Assembly: GCA_037131735.1 (NCBI GenBank)
Contig: JBAXQM010000002.1
Span: forward strand, 186,001-250,000
Source of the DNA: CAIUPE01 sp037131735
GTDB taxonomy: Bacteria; Pseudomonadota; Alphaproteobacteria; Rhizobiales; Beijerinckiaceae
Length of the DNA: 64,000 bases
Direction: 5' to 3'
A model generated the notes under the pieces. That model saw nothing but the letters and a program-made list of their open reading frames with translations, had not been told where the DNA came from and searched no databases. The position numbers and the translations under genes were made by a program. Below are positions 8,744 through 16,904 of this stretch, one piece after another (within the stretch, counting starts at the first letter, position 1; every line of letters begins with the position of its first letter).

Positions 8744-9567
8744 TCCTCATCTCCCGCACCAATCAATTGCGGAAAATCTTCAACCTCAAGATCGCGTGAT
8801 GAAATTTTGAAACCACCCAAAGGTAAAGTCGGGTCTTCATTCACTTTGATTTCTTTAAAGAGATCATCGCCCTTCAGCGCAGGAATAAGGATTTCAGCGT
8901 CTTTAGGATTTATTGCGAGGGAATAGTCCATGCCCGCGCGTGTGAATGTTTCTGCAGCCCGGTGAATACGTTGAACGATTGCATCAGGGATAGTGGCCAA
9001 CATCGTGCCCGCTAGATCTTGTGCAATACGTCTCACATGACGCGCAATAATCTCAGTATTTTTTGAAATGGCTTCATCAGCAAGCGGGATGATCCGGTCT
9101 TCGAGGCGTCGCAACACATCAAGAGCGGCTTCGAACTCCTGACGACCTGCAGCTAATCCTTGTTGATAGCCGATGACGCGGCCATCTTCGCGGGCTTTGT
9201 CGATTTCGGCAATGATGTCAGCGCTTGAGTGCGCAATGTCTTGCGGGCCTGGTGGCGGAGCCATAGGCGGAATTTCGGCATGCGCCGCTGTCGCTTGCTC
9301 AGAAACAGCTTCGGACTCGTGGGTTACGCCATCCGCATGCGTGGCTGTTGCGTCTTGAGAGGCTGTTGCCGAAGCGTCTACTTCAGGCGGCTCGTTCGAA
9401 TTGAGCGCGTCGTCTTTTGAAACAACTTTGAATTTGGTTTTGCCCCACGGCACGAAGCCGCCGCCAGTCTCGGGAGAAAAGCGCGTTTCTTCCGTAAAGT
9501 CGCCGCCACTCTTGACGAGCGTGGCAACATCTTTCGGGCGTAACCGACGAGAGTATGTCTCAGACAT
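8740..9567 (-). CDS. fliH: FliH, negative regulator and anchor of the FliI ATPase
   Basis: FliH dimers bind FliI and tether it to the C-ring through FliN. This 275-residue protein has a disordered Ala/Thr/Glu-rich first half, a central helical region with repeated small and acidic residues (YQQGLAAGRQEFEAAL, about 153-168), and a C-terminal globular domain ending DLEVEDFPQLIGAGDEE. Its position between fliG and fliI and the overlaps with both (8 and 4 bases) support the call. Sequence conservation in this family is low. Confidence 0.88.
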   Translation of the reverse strand: MSETYSRRLRPKDVATLVKSGGDFTEETRFSPETGGGFVPWGKTKFKVVSKDDALNSNEPPEVDASATASQDATATHADGVTHESEAVSEQATAAHAEIPPMAPPPGPQDIAHSSADIIAEIDKAREDGRVIGYQQGLAAGRQEFEAALDVLRRLEDRIIPLADEAISKNTEIIARHVRRIAQDLAGTMLATIPDAIVQRIHRAAETFTRAGMDYSLAINPKDAEILIPALKGDDLFKEIKVNEDPTLPLGGFKISSRDLEVEDFPQLIGAGDEE

Positions 9568-10603
9568 AGTCGTCGCCTCGACCTGCGAGCATGATTGTGC
9601 CGGCGTCAGAGAGTTGGCGTGCTATCGCGATGATCTGCTTCTGTGCTTCTTGTACTTCAGAGACGCGCATTGGACCTTTCGAATCCATTTCGTCCTTAAG
9701 GGACGCGGCAGCGCGCGATGACATCGCACCGAAGATTTTGTCGCGCAGTCTTTCGTCGGCGCCCTTCAGAGCAATCGCCAGCGTATTAGGCTCAACAGAA
9801 CGCAGGAGCGTACCCATGCTCTTGTCGTCAACCGCAATGAGGTTTTCGAACATGAACATATTGTCGAGAATTTGCGTCATGACATTCTTGTCCGACTTGG
9901 CAAGCTTGCCCATGATCCGCTGTTCCATCGCGGTCTTTGTGAAGTTCATAATCTTCGCCGCTGCCTTGATGCCGCCGATCTTCGAGGCGCGCAATGAGGT
10001 GTTGGCTTTGAACTGCAATTGCATCACGCGTTCAAGCTGGGCGATCGCTTCCGGCTGAACGGAATCAAGCGTGGCAATACGCTGGATGACTTCGTGTTGA
10101 AGATCCTCAGGCAAAAGTACGAGAACGTCGGCTGCCACGGCATATTCAAGATGCGCAACGATGATGCCGATGATCTGCGGATGTTCTCCCGAAATCATTT
10201 CAGCGATTGAACGCGCATCCATCCATTGAAGGATTTCAATATTCTTGCCTGTCTGTGAAGGTGTGATGCGGGTAAGAACGCTACCCGCTTTGTCTTCGCC
10301 AAGAGCCTTTGTCAACACGCGGCGGATATAGGTGTCTGCACCTAAGCCAATCGAGGTCTGCGCTTTGATGATCGCGAGAAATTCGTCAAGCACCATGTTA
10401 ACGGTATCTTGGTTCACATCGGCAACCGAATACATCGCGGTACCGAGCTGTTGAACTTCACGCGGCGAGAGATTTTTCAAGATCTCCGACGCTTCTTCTT
10501 CGCCGAGCAACAACATCAAGATTGCGCATTTTTGCGTGCCATTGAGAAGCTCGAAGGCTTCTCGGGCGTCGGCTGGTTGAATGTCTACTGCGGTCTCGGC
10601 CAT
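9560..10603 (-). CDS. fliG: FliG, flagellar motor switch protein
   Basis: FliG attaches the C-ring to the MS ring and provides the charged face that interacts with the stator. The 347 residues show the three-domain layout: an N-terminal part with QKCAILMLLLGEE, a middle domain with the EHPQ motif (SGEHPQIIG, about 137-145), and a C-terminal torque helix region with charged residues in KGADERLRDKIFGAMSSRAA. It ends with an overlap into fliH. Identity is certain. Confidence 0.98.
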   Translation of the reverse strand: MAETAVDIQPADAREAFELLNGTQKCAILMLLLGEEEASEILKNLSPREVQQLGTAMYSVADVNQDTVNMVLDEFLAIIKAQTSIGLGADTYIRRVLTKALGEDKAGSVLTRITPSQTGKNIEILQWMDARSIAEMISGEHPQIIGIIVAHLEYAVAADVLVLLPEDLQHEVIQRIATLDSVQPEAIAQLERVMQLQFKANTSLRASKIGGIKAAAKIMNFTKTAMEQRIMGKLAKSDKNVMTQILDNMFMFENLIAVDDKSMGTLLRSVEPNTLAIALKGADERLRDKIFGAMSSRAAASLKDEMDSKGPMRVSEVQEAQKQIIAIARQLSDAGTIMLAGRGDDYV

Positions 10604-10621
10604 GATAAGTCCCCACTACTC

Positions 10622-12319
10622 TTAGACGAGTTCTTTTTGAATCATTGACTTCAACACAGCGGTCACACGACCCGAGTCATCGCCAACAAGCATACGGATA
10701 AGGGCAATCTTGTCGTCATAGGTATTGGCTGTGTCAAGAAGATCGACAGAGATACCACCCTTCTTAGGCTTGAGGCGCGCCTTGATTTCTTCAAGAGTCT
10801 CGCCTTCGCGTACCTGCACTGTCTCACCATCACCAAGCATGGCTTCATCAGGCGAAGACACAAGGTCCGACATGGTGAGCAAGCGAGCAAGGAAGGGACG
10901 CAGCGCACCGAGGACGATGATCGCCAGGATTGCGAGGACGCCGAGCTGCTTAATGGCATCTTCAAGCCAAGGCGCATCAAACCATGAACGTTCAAGTGCT
11001 GGAAGCTCTTGTGCAAAGGAGCTCTGTACAAGGGTCACCTTGTCGCCGCGCTCTTTATTATAGCCGATCGCTTGCTCGATGACTTCAGTCATATGCTTGC
11101 GTTCGTCATCCGTCATCTGCTTTTCGACAGGTTTACCATCGGCATCCGTTGTCATCTGTGAACGGAGTACGACCGCAATCGAGAGATGCTTAATATCACC
11201 AAGCGCGGCGCGAACCGATTTTACTTCACGGCTTACTTCGAAATTGCGCGTGGACGTTGAAGACCGGTTCTTATTCACATCAGATGATGTTGCGGCATCG
11301 GCACCTTGGGTTGTCGAAACATTTGGTGCCGGCGGTGGCTGATTTGATGTGGAGCCCGGAATACCTTTGGCGCGTGCTTCAGCACTTTCCTGCAATGAAT
11401 CCTGTTGTGAGCGAATGGCTTGTGCTTGCGGATCGAACATCTCACGAGTCTGTTCAATACGTGTGAAGTCGAGATCGGCATTAATTTCAGTATTGACATT
11501 GCCTTCACCAACGATCGGAACGAGCAAATTCATGACACGTTCACGCAGCATTTTCTCGACACGCATTTTGTGGTCGAGCTGCTGCGAGGTGAGGCCGATA
11601 TCGGCATCATGTTTTGGACCTGAAAGAAGATTGCCGAATTGATCAACTACGGTGACGTTTTCAACGGGCATAAAGGCGACGCTGGAGCTCACCATATGGA
11701 GAATTGATTGGACTTGGCCCTGACCAAGTGCTCGGCCGGGGCTGAGTTTCAACACCACCGAAGCGGAGGGGGGTACCTGATCACGCACAAAAGCAGAGCG
11801 TTCAGGAACAGCCAAATGCACACGCGCACTTTCGATATCACGAATTTCCATGATGGAACGTGCGAGTTCAGTTTCCTGCGCTTGACGCAGTTTAGCCGCT
11901 TCAACGGAGCGGCTCGTTCCCAGAGGCATCTGGCCTAAAAGATCATAGCCGGAGCTTGAGGCTTTCGGCAGACCGGCAGAGGCCAACACCATTTTTGCAC
12001 GATAGAAATCCGCACGCGGAACCGTCATCTGGCCTGTGGTGCCGTCGAGTCTAGCTTTGATCCCTTTGTCGGTCAGCGTTTGAAGAACGGTGGCTTTGTC
12101 GCTTTCTTCAAGCTGCGGAAAGAGAACCACATAGGATGGCTCGCGCAGAACAGTGATGGCTAAAAGGCCGACCGCAATGACGGCTGCCACAACAATCATC
12201 GGCATAGAGCGAACGACCGCCGGCTGGCGGAGGAAATTGCGAAATGCCGCAAAGCCCTGATTAAGGCGCGCCGCAACGGGTACGTTTTGCGTTACTGTTA
12301 TAACATTCGCGTCAGTCAT
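10622..12319 (-). CDS. fliF: FliF, flagellar MS-ring protein
   Basis: FliF oligomerises into the membrane and supramembrane ring on which the flagellum is built. The 565 residues include an N-terminal transmembrane helix (about 41-58), a YscJ-like periplasmic domain with YVVLFPQLEESDKATV and ARVHLAVPERSAFVRD, a C-terminal periplasmic region, a second transmembrane helix near 450-470 and a cytoplasmic tail for FliG. Length and order are typical. It lies 18 bases upstream of fliG and 44 bases downstream of fliE. Confidence 0.98.
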   Translation of the reverse strand: MTDANVITVTQNVPVAARLNQGFAAFRNFLRQPAVVRSMPMIVVAAVIAVGLLAITVLREPSYVVLFPQLEESDKATVLQTLTDKGIKARLDGTTGQMTVPRADFYRAKMVLASAGLPKASSSGYDLLGQMPLGTSRSVEAAKLRQAQETELARSIMEIRDIESARVHLAVPERSAFVRDQVPPSASVVLKLSPGRALGQGQVQSILHMVSSSVAFMPVENVTVVDQFGNLLSGPKHDADIGLTSQQLDHKMRVEKMLRERVMNLLVPIVGEGNVNTEINADLDFTRIEQTREMFDPQAQAIRSQQDSLQESAEARAKGIPGSTSNQPPPAPNVSTTQGADAATSSDVNKNRSSTSTRNFEVSREVKSVRAALGDIKHLSIAVVLRSQMTTDADGKPVEKQMTDDERKHMTEVIEQAIGYNKERGDKVTLVQSSFAQELPALERSWFDAPWLEDAIKQLGVLAILAIIVLGALRPFLARLLTMSDLVSSPDEAMLGDGETVQVREGETLEEIKARLKPKKGGISVDLLDTANTYDDKIALIRMLVGDDSGRVTAVLKSMIQKELV

Positions 12320-12363
12320 TGTCCGGTATCCTGTCCTGCCTTAAGTATTTTTTTATTGTGCCA

Positions 12364-12669
12364 TCAAACCGGCATTGTGGTGATGTCTTTATATGCACTC
12401 AAAAGCTTATTGCGGACCTGTACAGTCGCTTCAAAAGCAAGTGATGATTTTTCCCGTGCAAGCATCACTTTGGTGACATCAACTTCGTCACCAGCTTCAT
12501 AAGCCTTCGTTGCTTGGTCTGCTTCGTTTTGCGTTTTCGCAACTTCACCGAGCATTTTTGTCATCTGGTTAGCGAAATCATCGCTCCCAGTATTTTCAAA
12601 AGGACGAAGTTTAGGCTGAGCCTTTGTCAGAATATCGGTTGAAAGCGCTGTTGGATTAATCTGGACCAT
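12364..12669 (-). CDS. fliE: FliE, MS-ring/rod junction protein
   Basis: FliE links the MS ring to the rod and is an early export substrate. The 101 residues carry the FliE C-terminal signature with KVMLAREKSSLAFEATVQVRNKLLSAYKDI. I chose the ATG at 12669 (MVQINPTAL) because an AAGGA site lies about nine bases upstream. A longer reading from 12702 would overlap the activator gene upstream. It sits 29 bases after the fleT-like gene, probably in the same transcript. Confidence 0.94.
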   Translation of the reverse strand: MVQINPTALSTDILTKAQPKLRPFENTGSDDFANQMTKMLGEVAKTQNEADQATKAYEAGDEVDVTKVMLAREKSSLAFEATVQVRNKLLSAYKDITTMPV

Positions 12670-12698
12670 TGTCGGTTTTCCTTCTTTCGACACAGCGT

Positions 12699-13868
12699 TC
12701 ACCGTGCGGCCACGCGACGGCGGTTTGTTTCGAAATCTTCGATTTTAGCAATGTGTTCATGCATGTCGATCATCAGGTGGTCGGCTTCGATCGGCGTTCC
12801 CCCTGAGAGAACGAGCGCGCGCTGTAGAACATTTTCAAGTTCACGCACATTGCCCGGCCAATTATAGGATTCGAGCTTGTCGATGGCTTCATCCGTCATT
12901 TCAGGAATCGTGGGGAAGCCGCCTGTGTGTTTGGCAAGCAAGGATATTGAGATCGGCAGAATGTCGCCTGGCCGCTGAGACAGAGCCATCGTTGCAAGCG
13001 GAAATACATTCAAGCGATAATAAAGATCTTCGCGGAAGCGACCGGCTTTGACTTCGTCCATCATGTATCGGTTCGAGGTTGCAATAACACGCACATCGAT
13101 CGCAACAGATTTAGAGCCACCAAGCGGTGTGACTTCTTTTTCTTGCAACACACGCAAGAACTTTGCTTGCAGATGGGGCGCCATTTCTGAGACTTCGTCG
13201 AGAAGCAATGTGCCGCCATCGGCTGCGCGGAAGATACCTTTATTTGGCGTATGCGCACCAGTGAAGGCGCCTTTCTCATAACCAAACAAAAGAGCTTCGA
13301 GCATTGTATCGGGAACGGCTGCGCAATTTACCGCGATAAAAGCTTCGCGCGCGCGCTTCGACGCGCGGTGGAGGAATTTTGAAACAACTTCTTTGCCGGT
13401 GCCCGTTGGGCCGACCAACATGACTGTTACGTCGCTCGCAGCTACGCGGCGCGCTAGACGCAAGAGATTGAAAGTTTGCGGGTCGCCTGCAGCAACAGCC
13501 TGCTCATCGTCAAGAAAGCGCGCAGCCACTTCTGCGGCATAGCGCCATCCTTGCTTTGAGGGCGTGAGACGCAACACAGAGCCGTTGAACTCGCCCTTGA
13601 GTTGGAATTTTTCACCCGCCTTGTCGACGACAATGATGCGGTCAGCTTTGAGTTTGCGGCACCATCCGGGAAGGCCAAGCGCATCGGCAGCCAAAGTCTT
13701 GGCTGCATCTTGCGAAAGCAAAAGACCTGCGCGGTCCCAGCTATCGGTTTTGAGAGCGGTAAGCGATTTCACATCGCTCATCGCGGTCTCATGGCCGCGC
13801 ATATGAAGATGGGTGGTCCACGCTTCGCTATCGGCTAGGTGGTCGGTCAAGCACAATACCATGCTCAT
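12699..13868 (-). CDS. fleT: FleT-like sigma-54 activator without a DNA-binding domain
   Basis: This is an AAA+ enhancer-binding-type activator of RpoN polymerase. An N-terminal domain of about 135 residues of no recognisable type precedes an AAA+ domain with Walker A GPTGTGKE (153-160), the sigma-54 contact loop GAFTGA (200-205), Walker B LLLDE and the arginine-finger region FREDLYYRLN. It ends shortly after that domain, with no Fis-type helix-turn-helix. In R. sphaeroides Fla1 the activator FleT has this architecture and precedes fliE, so I name it by analogy. The ATG at 13868 has a GAGGGAG site; an upstream GTG-like start at 13907 lies before the predicted transcription start. Confidence 0.85.
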   Translation of the reverse strand: MSMVLCLTDHLADSEAWTTHLHMRGHETAMSDVKSLTALKTDSWDRAGLLLSQDAAKTLAADALGLPGWCRKLKADRIIVVDKAGEKFQLKGEFNGSVLRLTPSKQGWRYAAEVAARFLDDEQAVAAGDPQTFNLLRLARRVAASDVTVMLVGPTGTGKEVVSKFLHRASKRAREAFIAVNCAAVPDTMLEALLFGYEKGAFTGAHTPNKGIFRAADGGTLLLDEVSEMAPHLQAKFLRVLQEKEVTPLGGSKSVAIDVRVIATSNRYMMDEVKAGRFREDLYYRLNVFPLATMALSQRPGDILPISISLLAKHTGGFPTIPEMTDEAIDKLESYNWPGNVRELENVLQRALVLSGGTPIEADHLMIDMHEHIAKIEDFETNRRRVAAR

Positions 13869-13911
13869 AACGCTATCTCCCTCGGACAATCCCGGTCGGA
13901 GACCCATGAAA

Positions 13912-13926
13912 GCAACGATCTTGCCA
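13912..13926 (-). promoter_or_regulatory. sigma-54 (-24/-12) promoter for fleT-fliEFGHIJ
   Basis: The reverse strand reads TGGCAAG, four bases, TTGC followed by T, one mismatch from the RpoN consensus. The predicted transcription start is near 13900, leaving a 32-base leader with a GAGGGAG ribosome-binding site before the ATG at 13868. This position makes the FleT-like gene and fliE-J dependent on RpoN, plausibly activated by the divergent FleQ-like protein. Confidence 0.8.
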
Positions 13927-13978
13927 AGTTTTTGCGTGAAGCCGGGAAGAGCGGCCGATTGCTCCCCCCGTTAATCAA

Positions 13979-13993
13979 TTAACACTTTGTTAA
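13979..13993. promoter_or_regulatory. small dyad, possible activator site between fleT and fleQ
   Basis: TTAACA and TGTTAA form a perfect dyad with a three-base spacer. It lies about 65 bases upstream of the -24 element of the fleT promoter, where an enhancer-binding protein could sit. The surroundings are A+T-rich, so chance occurrence is possible. Confidence 0.3.
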
Positions 13994-14068
13994 AATTAGC
14001 AAATTTTTAACCTGAAAATAATTTCTAAAATGCGAGCAAATGCCTCTTTCGGCAATACTTTCGCAATC

Positions 14069-14104
14069 AAGCCACACTATAGGGGTTGTGTAATTCTGTG
14101 GCTT
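14069..14104. promoter_or_regulatory. long-loop inverted repeat upstream of fleQ
   Basis: AAGCCACA (14069-14076) and TGTGGCTT (14097-14104) are perfect 8-base arms separated by 20 bases. They end 38 bases before the fleQ-like start codon. They could be an operator for the fleQ promoter or a leader hairpin; the sequence alone does not decide. Confidence 0.35.
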
Positions 14105-14142
14105 AGTCAAAAAATCGACATCCGGCGTCCGAGGAGTATTGC

Positions 14143-15255
14143 GTGTTAGGACAGGATTATTCGCGTTTCCTCGATCTTCCGAGTCCGCCGATGCGCGCGG
14201 TCTTGGATATGGTCGATAAGGTCGCGCCCCTCGGATCGACGATTTATATTCAAGGCCCTTCCGGAAGCGGTAAGGAAATTGTCGCGCGGGCGATCCACGC
14301 CAAATCGGATCGGGCCAATGGCCCCTTCGTTGCGGTTAACTGCGGCGCGATCCCGCGTGATCTCCTCGAAAGCGAGCTCTTCGGCCATGAGAAAGGCGCC
14401 TTCACGGGCGCGCAGAAAGACCGCGTCGGCTTGATGGAGCTGTCGGGCGGCGGCACCTTATTCCTCGACGAAATCGGCGATATGCCACTCGATATGCAGG
14501 TAAAGCTCCTCCGCATGCTCGAAGAGCGGACCTTTACCCGGATTGGCGGATCGAAGCCGATATCCGTAGACGTCCGCTTCGTTTGCGCGACCCATCGCGA
14601 TCTCACGCAATTGATTGCGGAGCAGAAATTCCGTGAGGATCTCTATTACCGGATTAATGTCTTTCCGATCACTCTCCCGCCCCTGAAGGAGCGGCTGGCG
14701 GATATTCCAGATCTCGTCCGCTTTATAATAGAGCGCTTTGAGGCGCAGGGCTTCCCCAAGGCGCCGATCCTGACCGATGGCGCGCTCGAAGCGCTTAAAT
14801 CTTATGATTGGCCGGGCAATGTCCGTGAGTTGCGCAATATATTAGAGCGTGCAGGAGCGCTCTTCGTAGGGCGGGCGATTGATTTTGCCACGATGGCGGG
14901 GCTCATCCGGCCGGGCCAACCGATTGATCGAGCCGAAGAAGCCGAGGCGATCTGGGACGCGTTAGCTGAATTTGCCGACGATCCTATCGCCGAGCGACGG
15001 GGATCAGTGTCTGGGGATGCACCCACCACGCCTATGGGGGCGGGGCCAGGGGACGATGACGCAATTCGCAGCACTTTGGTGGGCAGCGATGGGTTTAACC
15101 TCAAAGATTATGTGTCGGCGCTCGAAATCGGCTTTATCCGCGTGGCGCTCGAAGACGCAGACGGATCCGTATCAGCGGCCGCGCGAAGATTGGGGATCCA
15201 ACGCACGACCTTAATCGAGAAAATGCGGAAATTCGGGATTGGTCGGCCGGATTAA
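14143..15255 (+). CDS. fleQ: FleQ-like sigma-54 activator lacking an N-terminal regulatory domain
   Basis: This 370-residue RpoN activator starts almost directly at its AAA+ domain. It shows Walker A GPSGSGKE (38-45), GAFTGA (85-90), Walker B LFLDE (106-110) and FREDLYYRIN. A linker of about 70 residues rich in Gly, Pro and Asp follows, then a Fis-type helix-turn-helix near residues 340-366 (GSVSAAARRLGIQRTTL). There is no receiver or GAF domain, so activity is not controlled by phosphorylation of this protein. The GTG start has GAGGAG six bases upstream. By position and architecture it matches Fla1-type FleQ, the master activator of flagellar genes. Confidence 0.87.
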   Translation: MLGQDYSRFLDLPSPPMRAVLDMVDKVAPLGSTIYIQGPSGSGKEIVARAIHAKSDRANGPFVAVNCGAIPRDLLESELFGHEKGAFTGAQKDRVGLMELSGGGTLFLDEIGDMPLDMQVKLLRMLEERTFTRIGGSKPISVDVRFVCATHRDLTQLIAEQKFREDLYYRINVFPITLPPLKERLADIPDLVRFIIERFEAQGFPKAPILTDGALEALKSYDWPGNVRELRNILERAGALFVGRAIDFATMAGLIRPGQPIDRAEEAEAIWDALAEFADDPIAERRGSVSGDAPTTPMGAGPGDDDAIRSTLVGSDGFNLKDYVSALEIGFIRVALEDADGSVSAAARRLGIQRTTLIEKMRKFGIGRPD

Positions 15256-15650
15256 GCTGCGTTTGTTGCAGGCTTTCCAATCATTGACCAGGCTTCTGCG
15301 ATGCCAGCCATTGATTTGCGAACGGCCGTGAGGCGCTCGACAGGTTGCGACCGATTTGACTCGATTAGCTGAATGCGCGCCCATTCATAAAGCTCACCCA
15401 ATGTCGTCGCCACGGGCTGGCCGCGTTCGTAATCGAGGCTTCCCGCCAGGGCCATAATAATGGAGAGCGCTTTAGTCTGTGCAACCGAGCGCGAGGCATA
15501 GTCCCCGGTCTCAATGGCTAGAATAGAGCGATCAAGGGATCCGAGCAGTTCGGCAAACAGGAGTTCGATCAAGCGGTGGCGATCTGCGCCTTCTACCGCG
15601 AAGTCGGTTTCAGCCTGCTCATAAGCCTTAAGTGCGTTCCGGTGCAGCAT
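15252..15650 (-). CDS. fliS: FliS-like flagellin export chaperone
   Basis: FliS binds flagellin in the cytoplasm and prevents premature polymerisation. The 132-residue all-helical protein shows the FliS pattern: an N-terminal NALKAYEQAETDF with the tyrosine of the substrate-binding groove, RHRLIELLFAELLGSLDRS, and YERGQPVATTLGELYEWA. It is convergent with the fleQ-like gene, the two stop codons sharing a TTAA. Typical length for the family. Confidence 0.88.
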   Translation of the reverse strand: MLHRNALKAYEQAETDFAVEGADRHRLIELLFAELLGSLDRSILAIETGDYASRSVAQTKALSIIMALAGSLDYERGQPVATTLGELYEWARIQLIESNRSQPVERLTAVRKSMAGIAEAWSMIGKPATNAA

Positions 15651-15819
15651 GGGGTCTGTCCTTGATCCGTGTGCAGATAATGAACGGGCGGCGAGCCAGA
15701 AATTTTAACCTCGATTTTGGCGGCGGGCGGCACGGTTCTGGCAAGAGGTCATGCCGGGAGGTCCCGGTCCGGCCGAGGTTGGGTCAGAAAGACTGACAAA
15801 TCTCCCAGACTTTAGAGGC

Positions 15820-15834
15820 TGGCACGGGACTTGC
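15820..15834 (+). promoter_or_regulatory. sigma-54 (-24/-12) promoter for the hook/rod gene
   Basis: TGGCACG, four bases, TTGC followed by T: a perfect match to the RpoN consensus. The expected transcription start is near 15846, about 29 bases before the ATG at 15875. A short dyad GTCAG/CTGAC (15783-15797) lies just upstream and might be an activator site. This is the strongest promoter call in the window. Confidence 0.9.
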
Positions 15835-15874
15835 TGATATCCCAACAGATCGAACTCATCTCGTGGAGGACTTC

Positions 15875-16765
15875 ATGCTCTCGGTCACTATGGCGGCGCT
15901 CAACGCATCGCAAAAAGAAATGAATGTGACGTCGAACAACCTGGCCAATGCCAGTACGGTCGGCTTCAAACGCTCTTATGCCAATTTCGGCGACGTCTTC
16001 TCGAACGATCCTGCATCAAACCCAAAAACGGCGGTTGGTGCTGGTGTTCTCTTAACAAGCGTGGCGCGTGACACCACCGCCGGCGCGTTGAAATCAACAG
16101 GCCGCGTAACCGATATGGCCATTGATGGCCGCGGTTACTTTGTGACGCGCGATCCCGCTGCGGGCTCGAATGGCGCAAATACTTACTCACGCGCTGGCAA
16201 TTTCAGCCTTGATTCCACCGGCAATCTTGTGGACGCCGGCGGCTTCGTTGTTCAGGGTTATCCTGCGGATAGTACTTCTGATCCTCTTGCTGCCGATTCA
16301 GCTGCGGACTTGGACAGCATCACCATTCCTCCTTCAATGGCGGCAGGTGATTCATGGCCAACCGGTACTGTTCTTTCAGACGGCTCCGCTGCTAGCTCTC
16401 CGACCTCCGATGTTGTTCTGCAGAGCTTGTCGATCAGCCCGAAGGGTGAAGTGCAGGCAACGTATTCGGACAACAAGACTTATACTCTGCGCTTCGTGGC
16501 GATTGCGAATTTCCCAAGCGATCAGGGTTTGAAGGCGATCGGCAATAATCGCTATTCGGAAACAGGTCTTTCAGGTGCGGCTTCGATCACGGGTGCAGGC
16601 GCACCTAAGGCAGGCAACATCATGACCGGTACGCTCGAACAGGCGAATGTCGATATCACTACCGAACTCATGGACATGATCCGTTCGCAGCAGGTTTACA
16701 ACGGCAATGCCCGAATGTTGCAGACGACGATGGAAACCGTCTCGCGGATTACCGACAAGATCTAA
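15875..16765 (+). CDS. flagellar hook/rod protein, FlgE/FlgF/FlgG family
   Basis: This axial-structure protein is exported by the flagellar type III system. The 296 residues carry the shared N-terminal motif ASQKEMNVTSNNLANASTVGFKR, a central GRGYFVTRDP plus FSLDSTGNLVDAGGFVVQGY, and the C-terminal family motif GTLEQANVDITTELMDMIRSQQ. It is shorter than most FlgE (about 400) and longer than FlgF/FlgG (about 250-260), so the exact member is open. I used the ATG at 15875, four bases after GGAGGA, instead of an upstream GTG. It has its own sigma-54 promoter and a downstream terminator. Confidence 0.9.
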   Translation: MLSVTMAALNASQKEMNVTSNNLANASTVGFKRSYANFGDVFSNDPASNPKTAVGAGVLLTSVARDTTAGALKSTGRVTDMAIDGRGYFVTRDPAAGSNGANTYSRAGNFSLDSTGNLVDAGGFVVQGYPADSTSDPLAADSAADLDSITIPPSMAAGDSWPTGTVLSDGSAASSPTSDVVLQSLSISPKGEVQATYSDNKTYTLRFVAIANFPSDQGLKAIGNNRYSETGLSGAASITGAGAPKAGNIMTGTLEQANVDITTELMDMIRSQQVYNGNARMLQTTMETVSRITDKI

Positions 16766-16843
16766 TGTGACGTGATCACATTGGTAGGCTGCGGGCGTGC
16801 GGATGTACCACGCCCGCGCCGCTTTCTTCCTCAGACTATTTTG

Positions 16844-16869
16844 CGCGGCCTTTTGGCCGCGTTTTTTTT
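16844..16869 (+). terminator. Rho-independent terminator after the hook/rod gene
   Basis: CGCGGCC and GGCCGCG form a perfect 7-bp stem around a TTTT loop and are followed by eight T residues. A second, larger inverted repeat (GCGGGCGTG/CACGCCCGC, 16791-16817) lies just upstream but lacks a T-tract. This closes the flagellar block. Confidence 0.93.
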
Positions 16870-16904
16870 GGATGGGCTTAATTGGCCATATTCGCCAACA
16901 CGTT

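Noticed and set aside
15737..15753. Second TGGCAAG sequence upstream of the hook/rod gene considered as a sigma-54 promoter
   Set aside because: The -12 part reads CATGC instead of TTGC at the right spacing, and a perfect promoter lies just downstream.
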